From: Agrobacterium tumefaciens
GTDB lineage: Bacteria; Pseudomonadota; Alphaproteobacteria; Rhizobiales; Rhizobiaceae
Assembly (NCBI RefSeq): GCF_013318015.2
Contig: NZ_CP115841.1
Span: 248,001 to 312,000, forward strand
Direction: 5' to 3'
Length of the DNA: 64,000 bases
Both the position numbers and the translations under genes were made by a program. Each line of letters begins with the position of its first letter. Within the stretch, counting starts at the first letter, position 1. Under the pieces are notes generated by a model, which saw nothing but the letters and a program-made list of their open reading frames with translations, made no database searches and was not told where the DNA came from. Positions 38,752 through 48,845 of this stretch are shown in pieces.

Positions 38752-39705
38752 ATGACCGATATTCCAGACCATATGAACCCCAAGCGTTCCTTTCAGGCGC
38801 TGATCCTGACGCTGCACAATTACTGGGCCGACAAGGGCTGCGCGGTATTGCAGCCCTATGATATGGAAGTGGGCGCTGGTACGTTTCATCCGGCAACGAC
38901 GCTGCGCGCGCTGGGCCCGAAGCCGTGGAAGGCTGCCTATGTGCAGCCCTCGCGCCGGCCTTCCGATGGTCGCTACGGTGAAAACCCCAACCGTTTGCAG
39001 CATTATTACCAATATCAGGTCATTCTGAAGCCCAACCCTTCCAACCTTCAGGAACTCTATCTCGGTTCGCTGAAGGCCATCGGTCTCGATCCGCTGCTGC
39101 ATGATGTGCGCTTCGTCGAAGACGACTGGGAAAGCCCGACGCTCGGCGCCTGGGGTCTCGGCTGGGAGTGCTGGTGCGACGGTATGGAAGTGTCGCAATT
39201 CACCTACTTCCAGCAGGTCTGCGGCATCGAATGCTCGCCGGTCGCTGGCGAACTGACCTACGGTCTGGAGCGTCTGGCCATGTATGTTCAGGGCGTCGAC
39301 AATGTCTACGACCTCAACTTCAACGGCCGCGAGGGTGAAGAGAAGATCTCCTATGGTGACGTCTTCCTGCAGGCCGAGCAGGAATACTCCCGCCATAATT
39401 TCGAATTTGCCGACACCGGCATGCTGCATCGTCATTTCATCGACGCGGAAAAGGAATGCCTGGCGCTTCTCGCCGCCGGTGCGCCGGGTGATGATGACAA
39501 TCAGCGCCTGCATAAATGCGTGTTCCCGGCCTATGACCAGTGCATCAAGGCAAGCCATGTCTTTAACCTGCTGGATGCGCGCGGTGTGATCTCGGTGACG
39601 GAACGCCAGAGCTATATCCTGCGCGTGCGCACGCTGGCAAAAGCCTGCGGCGAAGCCTTCCTGCTCACGGATGCGGGCGGGTTGAACTGGAACAGGGCCG
39701 CCTGA
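38752..39705 (+). CDS. glyQ: Glycyl-tRNA synthetase alpha subunit
   Basis: Catalytic subunit of the tetrameric bacterial GlyRS. The 317-residue protein contains [30 protein letters not shown] and the class II motif 3 region GLERLAMY. I start at 38752 ([14 protein letters not shown]); ATGs at 38743 and 38773 are alternatives and none has a strong ribosome-binding site. It is separated from glyS by lemA, an aroA-like gene and a DUF2207 gene, all on the same strand. Confidence 0.96.
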   Translation: MTDIPDHMNPKRSFQALILTLHNYWADKGCAVLQPYDMEVGAGTFHPATTLRALGPKPWKAAYVQPSRRPSDGRYGENPNRLQHYYQYQVILKPNPSNLQELYLGSLKAIGLDPLLHDVRFVEDDWESPTLGAWGLGWECWCDGMEVSQFTYFQQVCGIECSPVAGELTYGLERLAMYVQGVDNVYDLNFNGREGEEKISYGDVFLQAEQEYSRHNFEFADTGMLHRHFIDAEKECLALLAAGAPGDDDNQRLHKCVFPAYDQCIKASHVFNLLDARGVISVTERQSYILRVRTLAKACGEAFLLTDAGGLNWNRAA

Positions 39706-39783
39706 ACCTTTATGTAAGGCGGGGCAACAGTCTAACGTGCGGGTGCCGTTACGGCGCTCGCGCCTCTTGAGGAGGGGTCGGGA

Positions 39784-40335
39784 ATGTTCATCACGCTGGC
39801 AATCATCGCGGCAATCGCGCTCTATGTCGTCTTCATCTATAACGGGCTCGTCAAGGCGAGGCAGATGAAGGAAGAGGCGTGGTCGGGCATCGACGTGCAG
39901 TTGAAACGCCGCGCCGATCTCATTCCCAATCTCATCGAGACCGTGAAGGGCTACGCGGCGCATGAAAAAAGCACCTTCGAGGAGGTGATTGCCATGCGCA
40001 ACCGGGCCCAAGCCGTGCCGGCTGGCGATGTCGAAGGCCGCGCCCAGGCGGAAGGCATGCTGTCGCAGGCGCTCGGCAAGCTCTTTGCGCTGGCTGAAGC
40101 CTATCCTGATCTGAAAGCCAACACGAACTTTCTGGAATTGCAGCGCTCGCTGGAAACCATCGAGGGCGAACTGCAGATGTCGCGCCGTTATTACAATGGC
40201 GCCGCGCGCGATCTGAACGTCAGGGTGGAAAGCTTTCCATCCAATCTGATCGCCGGCCAGTTCGGTTTTGCCAAGGCGCCTTATTTCGAGATCGAAAACC
40301 CGGCAGACCGCGCCGTGCCGACCGTGAAATTCTAA
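39784..40335 (+). CDS. lemA: LemA family protein
   Basis: A 183-residue protein with an N-terminal membrane helix (FITLAIIAAIALYVVFIYN) and the LemA helical domain: VQLKRRADLIPNLIETVKGY and AEAYPDLKANTNFLELQ. Preceded by GAGGAGGGG. LemA proteins are usually encoded beside DUF2207 or TPM-domain genes; here the DUF2207 gene lies one gene further on. Confidence 0.92.
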   Translation: MFITLAIIAAIALYVVFIYNGLVKARQMKEEAWSGIDVQLKRRADLIPNLIETVKGYAAHEKSTFEEVIAMRNRAQAVPAGDVEGRAQAEGMLSQALGKLFALAEAYPDLKANTNFLELQRSLETIEGELQMSRRYYNGAARDLNVRVESFPSNLIAGQFGFAKAPYFEIENPADRAVPTVKF

Positions 40336-40419
40336 GGTGACCGTTCCCCGGGGCCAAATCCTCCCGCCGACATTCCTGTATCCCGGCTCTCTGCCGCATT
40401 CTTTGACAAGACGACGATC

Positions 40420-41697
40420 ATGATCGAACTGACCATCACCCCGCCCGGCCACCCGCTTTCCGGCAAGGTAGAGCCGCCCGGCTCCAAATCCATCACCAAC
40501 CGCGCGCTTCTGCTGGCTGGCCTCGCCAAGGGAAAAAGCCGCCTAACCGGCGCGTTGAAGAGCGACGATACGCTCTATATGGCCGAAGCCCTGCGCGCCA
40601 TGGGCGTTAAGGTGACAGAACCTGACGCCACGACCTTCGTGGTGGAGGGTACAGGCGTGCTTCAACAGCCGGAAAAGCCGCTTTTTCTCGGCAATGCCGG
40701 CACAGCCACGCGGTTCCTGACTGCGGCTGCAGCACTGGTGGATGGCGCCGTCATCATCGATGGCGACGAGCACATGCGCAAACGCCCGATCATGCCGTTG
40801 GTGGAAGCGCTGCGCGCCCTCGGCGTCGAAGCGGATGCGCCGACCGGCTGCCCGCCAGTTACCGTGCGGGGCAAGGGCATGGGTTTCCCGAAGGGCAGCG
40901 TCACAATCGACGCCAACCTCTCCAGCCAATATGTGTCGGCACTTCTGATGGCGGCCGCCTGCGGCGATAAGCCTGTCGATATCATCCTCAAGGGCGAGGA
41001 AATCGGCGCGAAGGGTTATATCGACCTCACCACATCAGCCATGGAAGCTTTCGGTGCGAAGGTGGAGCGGGTCAGCAACGCCATCTGGCGCGTACATCCG
41101 ACCGGCTATACCGCGACCGATTTCCATATCGAACCGGATGCATCCGCCGCCACCTATCTCTGGGGCGCGGAGCTTCTTACCGCCGGTGCGATCGACATCG
41201 GCACGCCCGCCGACAAGTTCACCCAGCCGGATGCCAAGGCCTATGAGGTCATGGCGCAGTTTCCGCATCTGCCCGCTGAAATCGACGGTTCGCAGATGCA
41301 GGACGCCATTCCGACCATCGCCGTTCTCGCCGCGTTCAACGAAACGCCGGTACGTTTCGTCGGCATTGCCAATCTGCGTGTGAAGGAATGCGACCGTATC
41401 CGTGCCGTCTCGCTCGGCCTCAACGAAATCCGCAACGGTCTGGCGCATGAGGAAGGCGACGACCTGATCGTGCATGCCGACCCGGCGCTGGCGGGCCAGA
41501 CGGTCGATGCCTCCATCGATACTTTTGCCGATCACCGCATCGCCATGAGCTTTGCGCTCGCGGCTCTGAAGATCGGCGGCATCGCCATCCAGAACCCTGC
41601 CTGCGTTGGCAAGACCTATCCGGGCTACTGGAAGGCGCTCGCCTCGCTCGGCGTCGACTATACCGAAAAGGAAAGTGCTGCCGAGCCGCAGCACTGA
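40420..41697 (+). CDS. aroA: EPSP-synthase-like enzyme (AroA family), divergent
   Basis: A 425-residue enolpyruvyl transferase, presumably joining PEP to shikimate 3-phosphate. Active-site residues are conserved: K23 and R28 in PGSKSITNRALL, the SQMQDAIPT Asp, RVKECDRIR, FADHR and the C-terminal GKTYPGYW Lys. The PEP-loop reads GNAGTATRFL (91-100): Phe99 stands where class I enzymes have the Pro of GNAGTAMRPL. It differs from the class II (CP4-type) sequence I know from Agrobacterium, so the cell may hold two. It sits between lemA and DUF2207 with 23 bases to the latter. Confidence 0.85.
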   Translation: MIELTITPPGHPLSGKVEPPGSKSITNRALLLAGLAKGKSRLTGALKSDDTLYMAEALRAMGVKVTEPDATTFVVEGTGVLQQPEKPLFLGNAGTATRFLTAAAALVDGAVIIDGDEHMRKRPIMPLVEALRALGVEADAPTGCPPVTVRGKGMGFPKGSVTIDANLSSQYVSALLMAAACGDKPVDIILKGEEIGAKGYIDLTTSAMEAFGAKVERVSNAIWRVHPTGYTATDFHIEPDASAATYLWGAELLTAGAIDIGTPADKFTQPDAKAYEVMAQFPHLPAEIDGSQMQDAIPTIAVLAAFNETPVRFVGIANLRVKECDRIRAVSLGLNEIRNGLAHEEGDDLIVHADPALAGQTVDASIDTFADHRIAMSFALAALKIGGIAIQNPACVGKTYPGYWKALASLGVDYTEKESAAEPQH

Positions 41698-41720
41698 AAC
41701 CGGCTGGAGGAGACCGCCCC

Positions 41721-43658
41721 GTGAAGACCATCGCCGCAAGACTTCTCGCGCTGCTTGTCTTCCTGGGCGCGACCTGCCCGGCCTTTGCGGAAGAATTCAT
41801 CCGCTCCTATCATTCCGTCGTCGAGGTTGCGAAGAGTGGCGAACTGACGGTGACGGAAACCATCACCGCCCGTGCTGAAGGTCAGAACATCAAGCGCGGC
41901 ATCTTTCGCGATTTCCCGCTTTATGCGCTGGATGCGAATAACCGACGCACCAAGGTGGATTTTAACGTCGTTTCCGTGGAGCGAGACGGCGCGCCGGAGA
42001 ACTGGCGCACCGAGAATATCGATGGCGGTATCCGCATTTATACCGGCAGCGCCGACCGTTTTCTTCCGACCGGCGAGCATATCTTCCAGATCACCTACAC
42101 CACCGCCCGGCAGATCCGTTATTTCAGCGACTATGACGAACTCACCTGGAATGTCACCGGCAATGGCTGGCAGTTTCCGATGGGTGAGATTTCCGCCACC
42201 ATCACTTTGCCACAGGGCGTGAAGGCCACCGATACTGCCGTTTTCACCGGTCCACTCGGTGCCAAGGGCAAGGATGCGCGCATTTTGAGCGAAGGCAACG
42301 AGGTGTTTTTTGCCTCTACCCGCCCGTTTTCAGTAGGCGAGGGCATGACAGTTGCCGTGAAGTTACCGAAGGGCGCCATTGCCGCCCCCGACTCCTCCCA
42401 GGAGGCAGGTTGGTGGCTACGTGACAATCTTGCCATCCTGCTTTCGGGCGGCGGGCTTTTCGCAGTGCTGCTCTATTATCTGCGAGCATGGTTCGCGGTC
42501 GGCCGTGATCCGGCCAAGGGTGTAGTCGTGCCGCGCTGGGATGCACCGGAGGGGCTTTCGCCGGCTCTGGTCAATTACGTTGATAACAGGGGTTTTTCCG
42601 GCGCAGGCTGGACAGCGCTGTCCGCCTCGGCGCTTGATCTGGCGGTCAAGGGTTATGTCGTTCTGGAGGATCTGAAGAACTCCATAGTCATCCGCCGCAC
42701 GCAAAAGCAGGCTGGGGCGGAGTTGCCGAGCGGGCAGAAGACGCTGTTGTCCTCCATCGGTGGTCCGGGCGAGACGCTCACCATCGACAAGGCGCATGGA
42801 ACGGAAGTCGAAAAGGTCGGCAAGCAGTTTCGCGCGGCGATAGAAAAAGAGCACCGCGGCAAATATTACCGCAGCAATGCCGGTTACATCGTTTTCGGCA
42901 TCTTCTTCAGCGTCGCCATAATCGTCGCGACGCTGGTGTTCGGTGATCTCGATGAAAGCGCCATTGCCGCCGTGCTGGTCTTCGGCTTTTTCGCCTTTTT
43001 CTTCAGCATCCTGTCGATCGGCATCGGCCGACAGTTCTCGCGTGGCGCGTCGTTGAGCAAGCGCATCGGCGGCATCGTTATGCTGGCCTTTGCCGGTTTT
43101 GTGGCTTTCTCGGTCATTGGCGGCATTGCCACGCAGATCCTGCTGGATGTGACGCATGACACCAAGTCGCTGGCGCTGGCCGCCATCGGCGGCATCGTGC
43201 TTACCAACGCGCTGTTCCTGTTCCTGATGGGTGCGCCGACGCCGCTCGGCCGCAAGCTGATGGACGGCATCGAGGGCCTCAGAACCTATCTGACGCTGGC
43301 GGAAAAGGACCGGATGAATATGGCGGACGCCCCCGCCATGTCGCCGCAGCATTTTGAGACATTGCTGCCCTATGCGGTCGCGCTCGGCGTGGAAAAACCC
43401 TGGAGCCGCACCTTCGAGACCTGGCTCGCGACAGCCGCCGCTGGTGCCGCCACGGCAAGTTATGCGCCCGGCTGGTATTTGGGCAGCAATTACGGCAGCT
43501 TCGGAGACCGGATTGGTGGGTTCTCCACTTCCATGGCGAATACAATCGCTTCCACCATTCCCCAGCCTGTCAGCTCATCTTCCTCCAGCTTTTCAGGTGG
43601 CGGTGGCGGTGGTTCTTCCGGTTCGGGCGGCGGCGGCGGTGGTGGTGGCGGCTGGTAA
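41721..43658 (+). CDS. DUF2207 membrane protein with Gly/Ser-rich C-terminus
   Basis: A 645-residue protein: signal peptide (residues 1-22), an extracytoplasmic DUF2207 domain (~23-220, with the RGIFRDFPLYA segment), a membrane helix near 230-245, a cytoplasmic part, several helices around 390-500 and a glycine-only tail ending GGGGW. DUF2207 proteins typically pair with LemA and are thought to be membrane-associated, of unknown activity. GTG start with GGAGGAG upstream. Confidence 0.88.
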   Translation: MKTIAARLLALLVFLGATCPAFAEEFIRSYHSVVEVAKSGELTVTETITARAEGQNIKRGIFRDFPLYALDANNRRTKVDFNVVSVERDGAPENWRTENIDGGIRIYTGSADRFLPTGEHIFQITYTTARQIRYFSDYDELTWNVTGNGWQFPMGEISATITLPQGVKATDTAVFTGPLGAKGKDARILSEGNEVFFASTRPFSVGEGMTVAVKLPKGAIAAPDSSQEAGWWLRDNLAILLSGGGLFAVLLYYLRAWFAVGRDPAKGVVVPRWDAPEGLSPALVNYVDNRGFSGAGWTALSASALDLAVKGYVVLEDLKNSIVIRRTQKQAGAELPSGQKTLLSSIGGPGETLTIDKAHGTEVEKVGKQFRAAIEKEHRGKYYRSNAGYIVFGIFFSVAIIVATLVFGDLDESAIAAVLVFGFFAFFFSILSIGIGRQFSRGASLSKRIGGIVMLAFAGFVAFSVIGGIATQILLDVTHDTKSLALAAIGGIVLTNALFLFLMGAPTPLGRKLMDGIEGLRTYLTLAEKDRMNMADAPAMSPQHFETLLPYAVALGVEKPWSRTFETWLATAAAGAATASYAPGWYLGSNYGSFGDRIGGFSTSMANTIASTIPQPVSSSSSSFSGGGGGGSSGSGGGGGGGGGW

Positions 43659-43756
43659 CGTCCGCCGGCGGTAATTTAACCGATAGCTGATGACTTTTGC
43701 CGCTGGTCTTGCTAAGTCCGCGACACTCTTTTGCAACAGATTAAAGTCCTTATCCC

Positions 43757-45910
43757 ATGCCCGATCTTCTGCTTGAACTTCGCTCCGAGGAAATCCCCGC
43801 ACGCATGCAGCGTAAGGCGGCGGGCGATCTGAAGAAACTCGTCACTGACGCCTTGGTGGAGAGAGGGCTGACCTATGAGGGTGCGCGCGAATATTGGACG
43901 CCGCGCCGCCTGACGCTGGATATTCGGGGCCTCAACGCCCGCTCCGCCGATGTGCGTGAGGAAAAGAAGGGTCCGCGCACCGATGCCAACGAAAAGGCGA
44001 TTGAGGGCTTTCTGCGCGGCGCTGGCCTTAATGATGTCTCCGAGGCTCAGGTCGTTTCCGATCCGAAGAAAGGCGATTTCTACATCGCCATCATCAACAA
44101 GCCCGGCCGCCCGGCGGAAGAGATTATCGCCGAGGTGATGCCCGGCATCATCCGCTCCTTCCCCTGGCCGAAATCCATGCGCTCCGGCCCGGCCTCCATG
44201 CCGAAGGGTTCCAGCTATGCCGGCATCGAAGGCAAGGGCTCGGAGAGCCTGCGCTGGGTGCGCCCGCTGCAATCCATCGTCTGCCTGTTCGGCCCCGAAC
44301 ATGACGAAACCCAGGTCATTCCCTTTGTCATCGACGGCATCGTCGCTGGCAACGTCACCTATGGCCACCGTTTCCATGCGCCGGGTCCGATCACCGTGCG
44401 CCGTTTCGAGGATTATGTCTCCAGCCTTGAAAAGGCGAAGGTCATTCTCGATGCCGACCGCCGCAAGGATATCATCCTGCACGATGCCAAGGATCTGGTA
44501 TTTGCCAACGGCCTTGAGCTGGTGGAAGACGAAGGCCTGCTGGAAGAAGTCTCCGGCCTTGTTGAATGGCCGCAGGTGCTGATGGGCACTTTCGAGGAGG
44601 ATTACCTGCAAATCCCGGCGGAAATCATCCGGCTGACCATCAAGACCAACCAGAAGTGTTTCGTCACCCGCAATCAGGGTGCGGAAGAGGGTCTTTCCAA
44701 CCGCTTCATCCTGATCTCGAACATCGAGGCAAGCGACGGCGGCAAGGAAATCATCCATGGCAACGGCAAGGTCGTCCGCGCCCGCCTGTCGGATGCCCGC
44801 CATTTCTGGAACCGTGACCAGGGCGATCTGCCCGATCTGGAGACGCTCAAGGATTCGGCTGCGAAATTTGGCCTCGATCTCAAGAAGCCGCTCGACCAGC
44901 GCATGGCCAAGCTCGATGCGCTGAACGTTACCTTCCATGCCAAGCTCGGCACTCAAGGGCAGCGTGTGGCCCGCATTCGCGAACTGGCCAAGGCTCTGGC
45001 CCCCGTCGTCGGTGCCGATGCTGCTCTGGTGGACCGCGCCGTGGTGCTGGCGAAAGCCGACCTGCGCACCGAAGCCGTCGGCGAATTCCCCGAGCTTCAG
45101 GGCCTGATGGGCCGAAAATACGCAACCTTGCAGGGCGAAAACGAAAGTGTCGCCGCGGCGATCGAGGATCACTACAAGCCGCAGGGTCCCTCCGACCGCC
45201 TGCCAGCCGACAAGGTGGCGATCACGGTTGCTCTCGCCGACAAACTCGACACGCTCGTCGGCTTCTGGGCCATCGATGAAAAGCCTACCGGTTCGAAGGA
45301 TCCCTTCGCACTGCGCCGTGCGGCGCTGGGCGTGGTTCGCATTCTGCTTGAAAAGAACGTGCGCCTGCCGCTCTTGAGCGTCGCGAAGGATACTGACCTC
45401 CTCTCCTTCTTCCACGACCGCCTGAAAGTCTATCTGCGCGACCTCGGCGCCCGTTACGATCTGATCGACGCCGTCCTGACGCCGGAATCCGACGACCTGC
45501 TGATGATCGCCCGCCGTGTCGAGGCGCTGACCGCCTTCATCACCGGCGAAGATGGCCGGAACCTGCTGGCCGGTGCAAAGCGCGCCACCCAGCTTCTGGC
45601 CGCAGAGGAAAAGAAGGGCACCGTGGTTGCGAACAGCGTTTCAGAAGAACTGCTGAAGCTCGACGCCGAAAAGGCGCTTTACGCGGCGATCAAGACCGCT
45701 TCCGCCGATGCCGCAAAGGCCGTCGAGACGGAAGATTTCCGCTCCGCCATGCAGGCGCTCTCGACGCTTCGCGCGCCCGTCGACAAGTTTTTCGAGGATG
45801 TTCTCGTCAACGACGAGGACGCAGCCATCCGCGCAAACCGTCTGGCGCTGTTGAAGGCCATTCGTGAAGCCACCGGAACGGTTGCGGATTTCTCGAAGAT
45901 TACGGGGTGA
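43757..45910 (+). CDS. glyS: Glycyl-tRNA synthetase beta subunit
   Basis: The 717-residue tRNA-binding beta subunit of GlyRS. The N-terminus [16 protein letters not shown] and the internal HD-like/anticodon-binding domains ([24 protein letters not shown]) are diagnostic. It forms the alpha2beta2 enzyme with GlyQ, whose gene is 4 kb upstream on the same strand. Confidence 0.97.
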   Translation: MPDLLLELRSEEIPARMQRKAAGDLKKLVTDALVERGLTYEGAREYWTPRRLTLDIRGLNARSADVREEKKGPRTDANEKAIEGFLRGAGLNDVSEAQVVSDPKKGDFYIAIINKPGRPAEEIIAEVMPGIIRSFPWPKSMRSGPASMPKGSSYAGIEGKGSESLRWVRPLQSIVCLFGPEHDETQVIPFVIDGIVAGNVTYGHRFHAPGPITVRRFEDYVSSLEKAKVILDADRRKDIILHDAKDLVFANGLELVEDEGLLEEVSGLVEWPQVLMGTFEEDYLQIPAEIIRLTIKTNQKCFVTRNQGAEEGLSNRFILISNIEASDGGKEIIHGNGKVVRARLSDARHFWNRDQGDLPDLETLKDSAAKFGLDLKKPLDQRMAKLDALNVTFHAKLGTQGQRVARIRELAKALAPVVGADAALVDRAVVLAKADLRTEAVGEFPELQGLMGRKYATLQGENESVAAAIEDHYKPQGPSDRLPADKVAITVALADKLDTLVGFWAIDEKPTGSKDPFALRRAALGVVRILLEKNVRLPLLSVAKDTDLLSFFHDRLKVYLRDLGARYDLIDAVLTPESDDLLMIARRVEALTAFITGEDGRNLLAGAKRATQLLAAEEKKGTVVANSVSEELLKLDAEKALYAAIKTASADAAKAVETEDFRSAMQALSTLRAPVDKFFEDVLVNDEDAAIRANRLALLKAIREATGTVADFSKITG

Positions 45911-45949
45911 GGGGATTGGGTGTGAACATGGACGGTAGCGTTCTTGGTT

Positions 45950-46105
45950 CACCCCCTCTGGCCTGCCGGACATCTTCCCCTCAAGGGGAGATCGGCAAGA
46001 CGGTCGCTCCCCGCAAAAATTTGCAACGTCGAAAATGATCGGCACGTTGTCACGATTCGATCTCCCCCCTTGAGGGGGAGATGCCCGGCAGGGCAGAGGG
46101 GGGTA
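45950..46105. repeat. Intergenic mosaic repeat with two palindromic arms
   Basis: Left arm CACCCCCTCTGGCCTGCCGG...TTCCCCTCAAGGGGAG and right arm ATCTCCCCCTTGAGGGGGAG...GGCAGGGCAGAGGGGGGT are inverted relative to each other around a ~60-base centre. This is the form of rhizobial intergenic mosaic (RIME/Bru-RS-like) elements. The open frame starting inside it at 46081 is an artefact. Confidence 0.7.
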
Positions 46106-46140
46106 AGCTACAGCCGCGACTCCCACAGGATGTTTTTCCA

Positions 46141-46635
46141 ATGACCCACACGCCCCGCAAAATCCTCATCAGCGCCTGTCTCCTCGGCCAGGCGGTCCGC
46201 TATGACGGCAAGGGCAAAACTCTCGTCCACCCGGCGATAGACCGCTGGCGGGATGAAGGCAGGCTGGTGGCGATCTGTCCGGAAATGGCGGGCGGCATGT
46301 CCGTGCCGCGCCCGCCGGCAGAGATCGAGAAGGGAGCTTCCGGTCTCGATGTGCTGGAAGGCCGCGCCCGGGTGCTGGAAGTAACCGGCGGCGATGTCAC
46401 GGCGGAATTTATTGCCGGTGCGGAAAAGGCGTTGGCCCTTGCTAAAGCCAATGGCTGCACGCACTCGTTGTTGATCGACGGCAGCCCGTCCTGCGGATCG
46501 GTTGCGATCTATGACGGCTCGTTCTCCGGCATCAAACATGCGGGCAATGGCGTGACGGCGGCGCTGCTTGAAAGAGCGGGAATTACGGTCTTTTCGCCTG
46601 CCGATATCGACCGGCTGGATACTTTGACACGTTGA
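46141..46635 (+). CDS. DUF523 protein
   Basis: A 164-residue protein of the DUF523 family, with the typical Cys motifs ISACLLGQAVRYDG at the N-terminus and IDGSPSCGSVAIYDG in the middle and the ICPEMAGGMSVPRPP segment. The conserved cysteines suggest metal or Fe-S binding, but the function is not established. The start at 46141 lies just outside the mosaic repeat. Confidence 0.87.
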   Translation: MTHTPRKILISACLLGQAVRYDGKGKTLVHPAIDRWRDEGRLVAICPEMAGGMSVPRPPAEIEKGASGLDVLEGRARVLEVTGGDVTAEFIAGAEKALALAKANGCTHSLLIDGSPSCGSVAIYDGSFSGIKHAGNGVTAALLERAGITVFSPADIDRLDTLTR

Positions 46636-46643
46636 AACAAAAA

Positions 46644-46669
46644 AACGCCGGAGTTTTCTCCGGCGTTTT
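46644..46669. terminator. Bidirectional terminator
   Basis: AACGCCGGAG (46644-46653), loop TTTT, CTCCGGCGTT, with a T-run on the plus strand and an A-run before the stem. It serves both the DUF523 gene and the convergent chemoreceptor gene. Confidence 0.88.
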
Positions 46670-46694
46670 CGTTTATCCATCACCTCAGCGTCTA

Positions 46695-48518
46695 TCACCC
46701 CGCCATGCGCATCTGCTCTGCCATGCCGTGGAGTTGGTTGCCGGAGGAGACGCGGAAGCCGCGGATGAGGTTCAGCAGCTCTTCGGTATCGACGGCCAGC
46801 GCTTCCGCCGAAGCCGTGGTCTCTTCCGCCATCGCCGCATTGTGCTGGGTGGCGACGTCGAGCTGGTTGAGCGATGTGGAGATAGAGCGCAGCGTCGTGT
46901 CCTGTTCGGCCGCCGAATGGGCGATCTTGCCGACGATCTCGTTGGCGGATTTGATCTGGTCCGAGATGCGTTTCAGCGCGTCACCGGCTTCGCCGACAAG
47001 ACGCACGCCGTTTTCCACCTGGTTGGAAGAGCGGGCGATCTGGTCCTTGATCTCCTTGGCGGCGGCGGCGGATTTCTGCGCCAGTTCGCGCACTTCCTGT
47101 GCCACCACGGCAAAGCCCTTGCCCGCTTCCCCGGCACGCGCCGCTTCCACGCCCGCATTCAGTGCCAGAAGATTGGTCTGGAAAGCGATGTCGTCGATCA
47201 CGCCGATGATGTTCGAAATCTGATCGGAAGATTGTTCGATGCCGCTCATCGCCGCAATCGCTTCTTCCACCACCCGGTCGCTGCGCATCGCTTCGGAACT
47301 GACTGTCGTGACGCGCTTGGCGGCGTCGGCTGCACCTTCAGCCGTCTGGCGCACCGCAACCGTCAACTCGTCGAGCGCGGCAGAGGTTTCCTCGAGATTT
47401 GCCGCCTGGCGTTCGGTGCGCTGCGAAAGCTCGTTGGAGGCCTTGCGGATTTCTTCCTTCGAGCCGCCGATATCGATGCTCTTGGAATTCACCTTGGCCA
47501 TGGCGGCGTCGAGATGGGTCAATGCCTCGTTGAAGTTGTCGCGCAGCGCGGCGTAACGGTTGCCGAGATCGGCGCAACGTACGGTCAGATCACCGCCGGC
47601 GAGTTTTTCCAGCGCCTCGCCAATGGTGGTGACGACACGTGCCTGCAATGCGGCCTCGTCGCGCTGCATGTCGAGGTTGTTCTGGCGCTCGGCGTTGAGC
47701 TGCTGCTGCTGTTCTTCCTCCCGGCGCTGCATGGCGTGGCGCTCCCGTACCTTGTCCTGAAGCGAGGCCGTGGCCTTCGCCATCATGCCCACTTCGTTGG
47801 TCAGCCCGGTATGGGGTATGGTGAGCGAGACGTTCTCATTGGCGACTTCACCGAGCGCCCTGTGAATGTCGCCGAGCGGCTTCGAGATCCCCCGGATAAC
47901 GTAGAAGGCGGCGGCAAGTGCCAGCACGAAGATGGCGGCACCGATGGACAGCGCCCTCATCACCTCGCCACGAACCTGGGCATTCAGATCATCGATGTAA
48001 ACGCCGGTCACGACCACCACCTGCCAGGGCTCAAAAGCAAGGGCGTAGGAGCTTTTGGCGTAGTCATTGCCTTCCATGCCGGGCTTCGGACCGTAGAAAT
48101 CCGTCTGGCCGCCGCCGTTGCGGCCAAGCCGTACGAGCTCGTCACGATACTGGAAGCCCTTGCTGTCCGGCTTGCCCTTGTAGTTCTCGCCGACACGCTT
48201 CGCGTCGGGATGGAATTTCATCGTCACGTCGTAGTCGTAACCGAACAGATAGCCATCTGGGGTGAACCTCATGGCGCTGACGGTGGCGAAGGCCTGCTTC
48301 ATGGCGTCTTCGTGTGAAAGCGTCCCGGCCTTTTCCTTGTCGTGGAAGGATTGCAGGATGGAAATGGCGGATTGCACCTGTGTCCGCAGCATGCCGTAGC
48401 GTTCTTCATAGATCGCGTCGGTGGCAGATTTCAGCTGGTAAAACGTTGCTGCTGCGAAGGCGGCCATAAGGGCCACCACGAGCACGATCAGCTGACGGGA
48501 AATGGAAAGATTCTTCAT
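46695..48518 (-). CDS. Methyl-accepting chemotaxis protein with Cache sensor
   Basis: A 607-residue transmembrane chemoreceptor: helix 1 (residues ~9-27), a single-Cache periplasmic domain (~33-185; DGYLFGYDYDVTMKFHP, WQVVVVTGVYID), helix 2 (~190-210), HAMP, and a signalling domain with FQTNLLALNAGVEAARAGEAG, which contacts CheA/CheW. Ligands of sCache domains are often organic acids or amines; none is deducible here. No CheR-tethering pentapeptide is visible at the C-terminus. Confidence 0.93.
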   Translation of the reverse strand: MKNLSISRQLIVLVVALMAAFAAATFYQLKSATDAIYEERYGMLRTQVQSAISILQSFHDKEKAGTLSHEDAMKQAFATVSAMRFTPDGYLFGYDYDVTMKFHPDAKRVGENYKGKPDSKGFQYRDELVRLGRNGGGQTDFYGPKPGMEGNDYAKSSYALAFEPWQVVVVTGVYIDDLNAQVRGEVMRALSIGAAIFVLALAAAFYVIRGISKPLGDIHRALGEVANENVSLTIPHTGLTNEVGMMAKATASLQDKVRERHAMQRREEEQQQQLNAERQNNLDMQRDEAALQARVVTTIGEALEKLAGGDLTVRCADLGNRYAALRDNFNEALTHLDAAMAKVNSKSIDIGGSKEEIRKASNELSQRTERQAANLEETSAALDELTVAVRQTAEGAADAAKRVTTVSSEAMRSDRVVEEAIAAMSGIEQSSDQISNIIGVIDDIAFQTNLLALNAGVEAARAGEAGKGFAVVAQEVRELAQKSAAAAKEIKDQIARSSNQVENGVRLVGEAGDALKRISDQIKSANEIVGKIAHSAAEQDTTLRSISTSLNQLDVATQHNAAMAEETTASAEALAVDTEELLNLIRGFRVSSGNQLHGMAEQMRMAG

Positions 48519-48845
48519 GGGCGCTCACAAGCTTTTGCGCCGCGAGCCGGAAAAAGCCGCGCGCTGCCGAAGTTTCGAGAATGGGAAGGCGCCTGATGCG
48601 CTGTGATCAGCCTGAAAGCGAAAGTCCGCTCCAAGCCCTCATGTCGTGCTGCATCGCACTATGAGGTCACTTAGCGGCAAAAAATTTGAATAAATATTTA
48701 ATTAGCAAAAGCTTTATGAGCGTGCTTGGCAGAATAATGGATGCATAATTTATTATTCACCGGATGGTTGCCGTGCACTTCGAAAAATGCAGCGATGACG
48801 CGATTATTTGACTTTTGTCATCAAAGACGCCGCCGACACTGTCGG
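48519..48845. other. AT-rich gap upstream of the chemoreceptor
   Basis: A 327-base gap with no supported gene. The section 48680-48760 is unusually AT-rich and probably carries the chemoreceptor promoter; GATGAC (48794-48799) and GTCATC (48818-48823) form an inverted repeat close to the secreted-protein gene end. I see no RNA gene. Confidence 0.4.

Noticed and set aside
38713..40452. Minus-strand open frame (579 codons) across glyQ and lemA
   Set aside because: Antisense shadow spanning two well-supported genes.
43712..45415. Minus-strand open frame (567 codons) across glyS
   Set aside because: Antisense shadow of glyS.
46081..46140. Upstream extension of the DUF523 gene
   Set aside because: The extra codons lie within an intergenic mosaic repeat; the family N-terminus begins after 46141.
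46632..48317. Plus-strand open frame (561 codons) across the chemoreceptor
   Set aside because: Antisense shadow; the sense frame has full chemoreceptor motifs.
48726..48750. Possible sigma-54 promoter (TTGGCAG...TGCA) near the chemoreceptor
   Set aside because: The GG and GC elements are not at the required spacing and it points away from the chemoreceptor.
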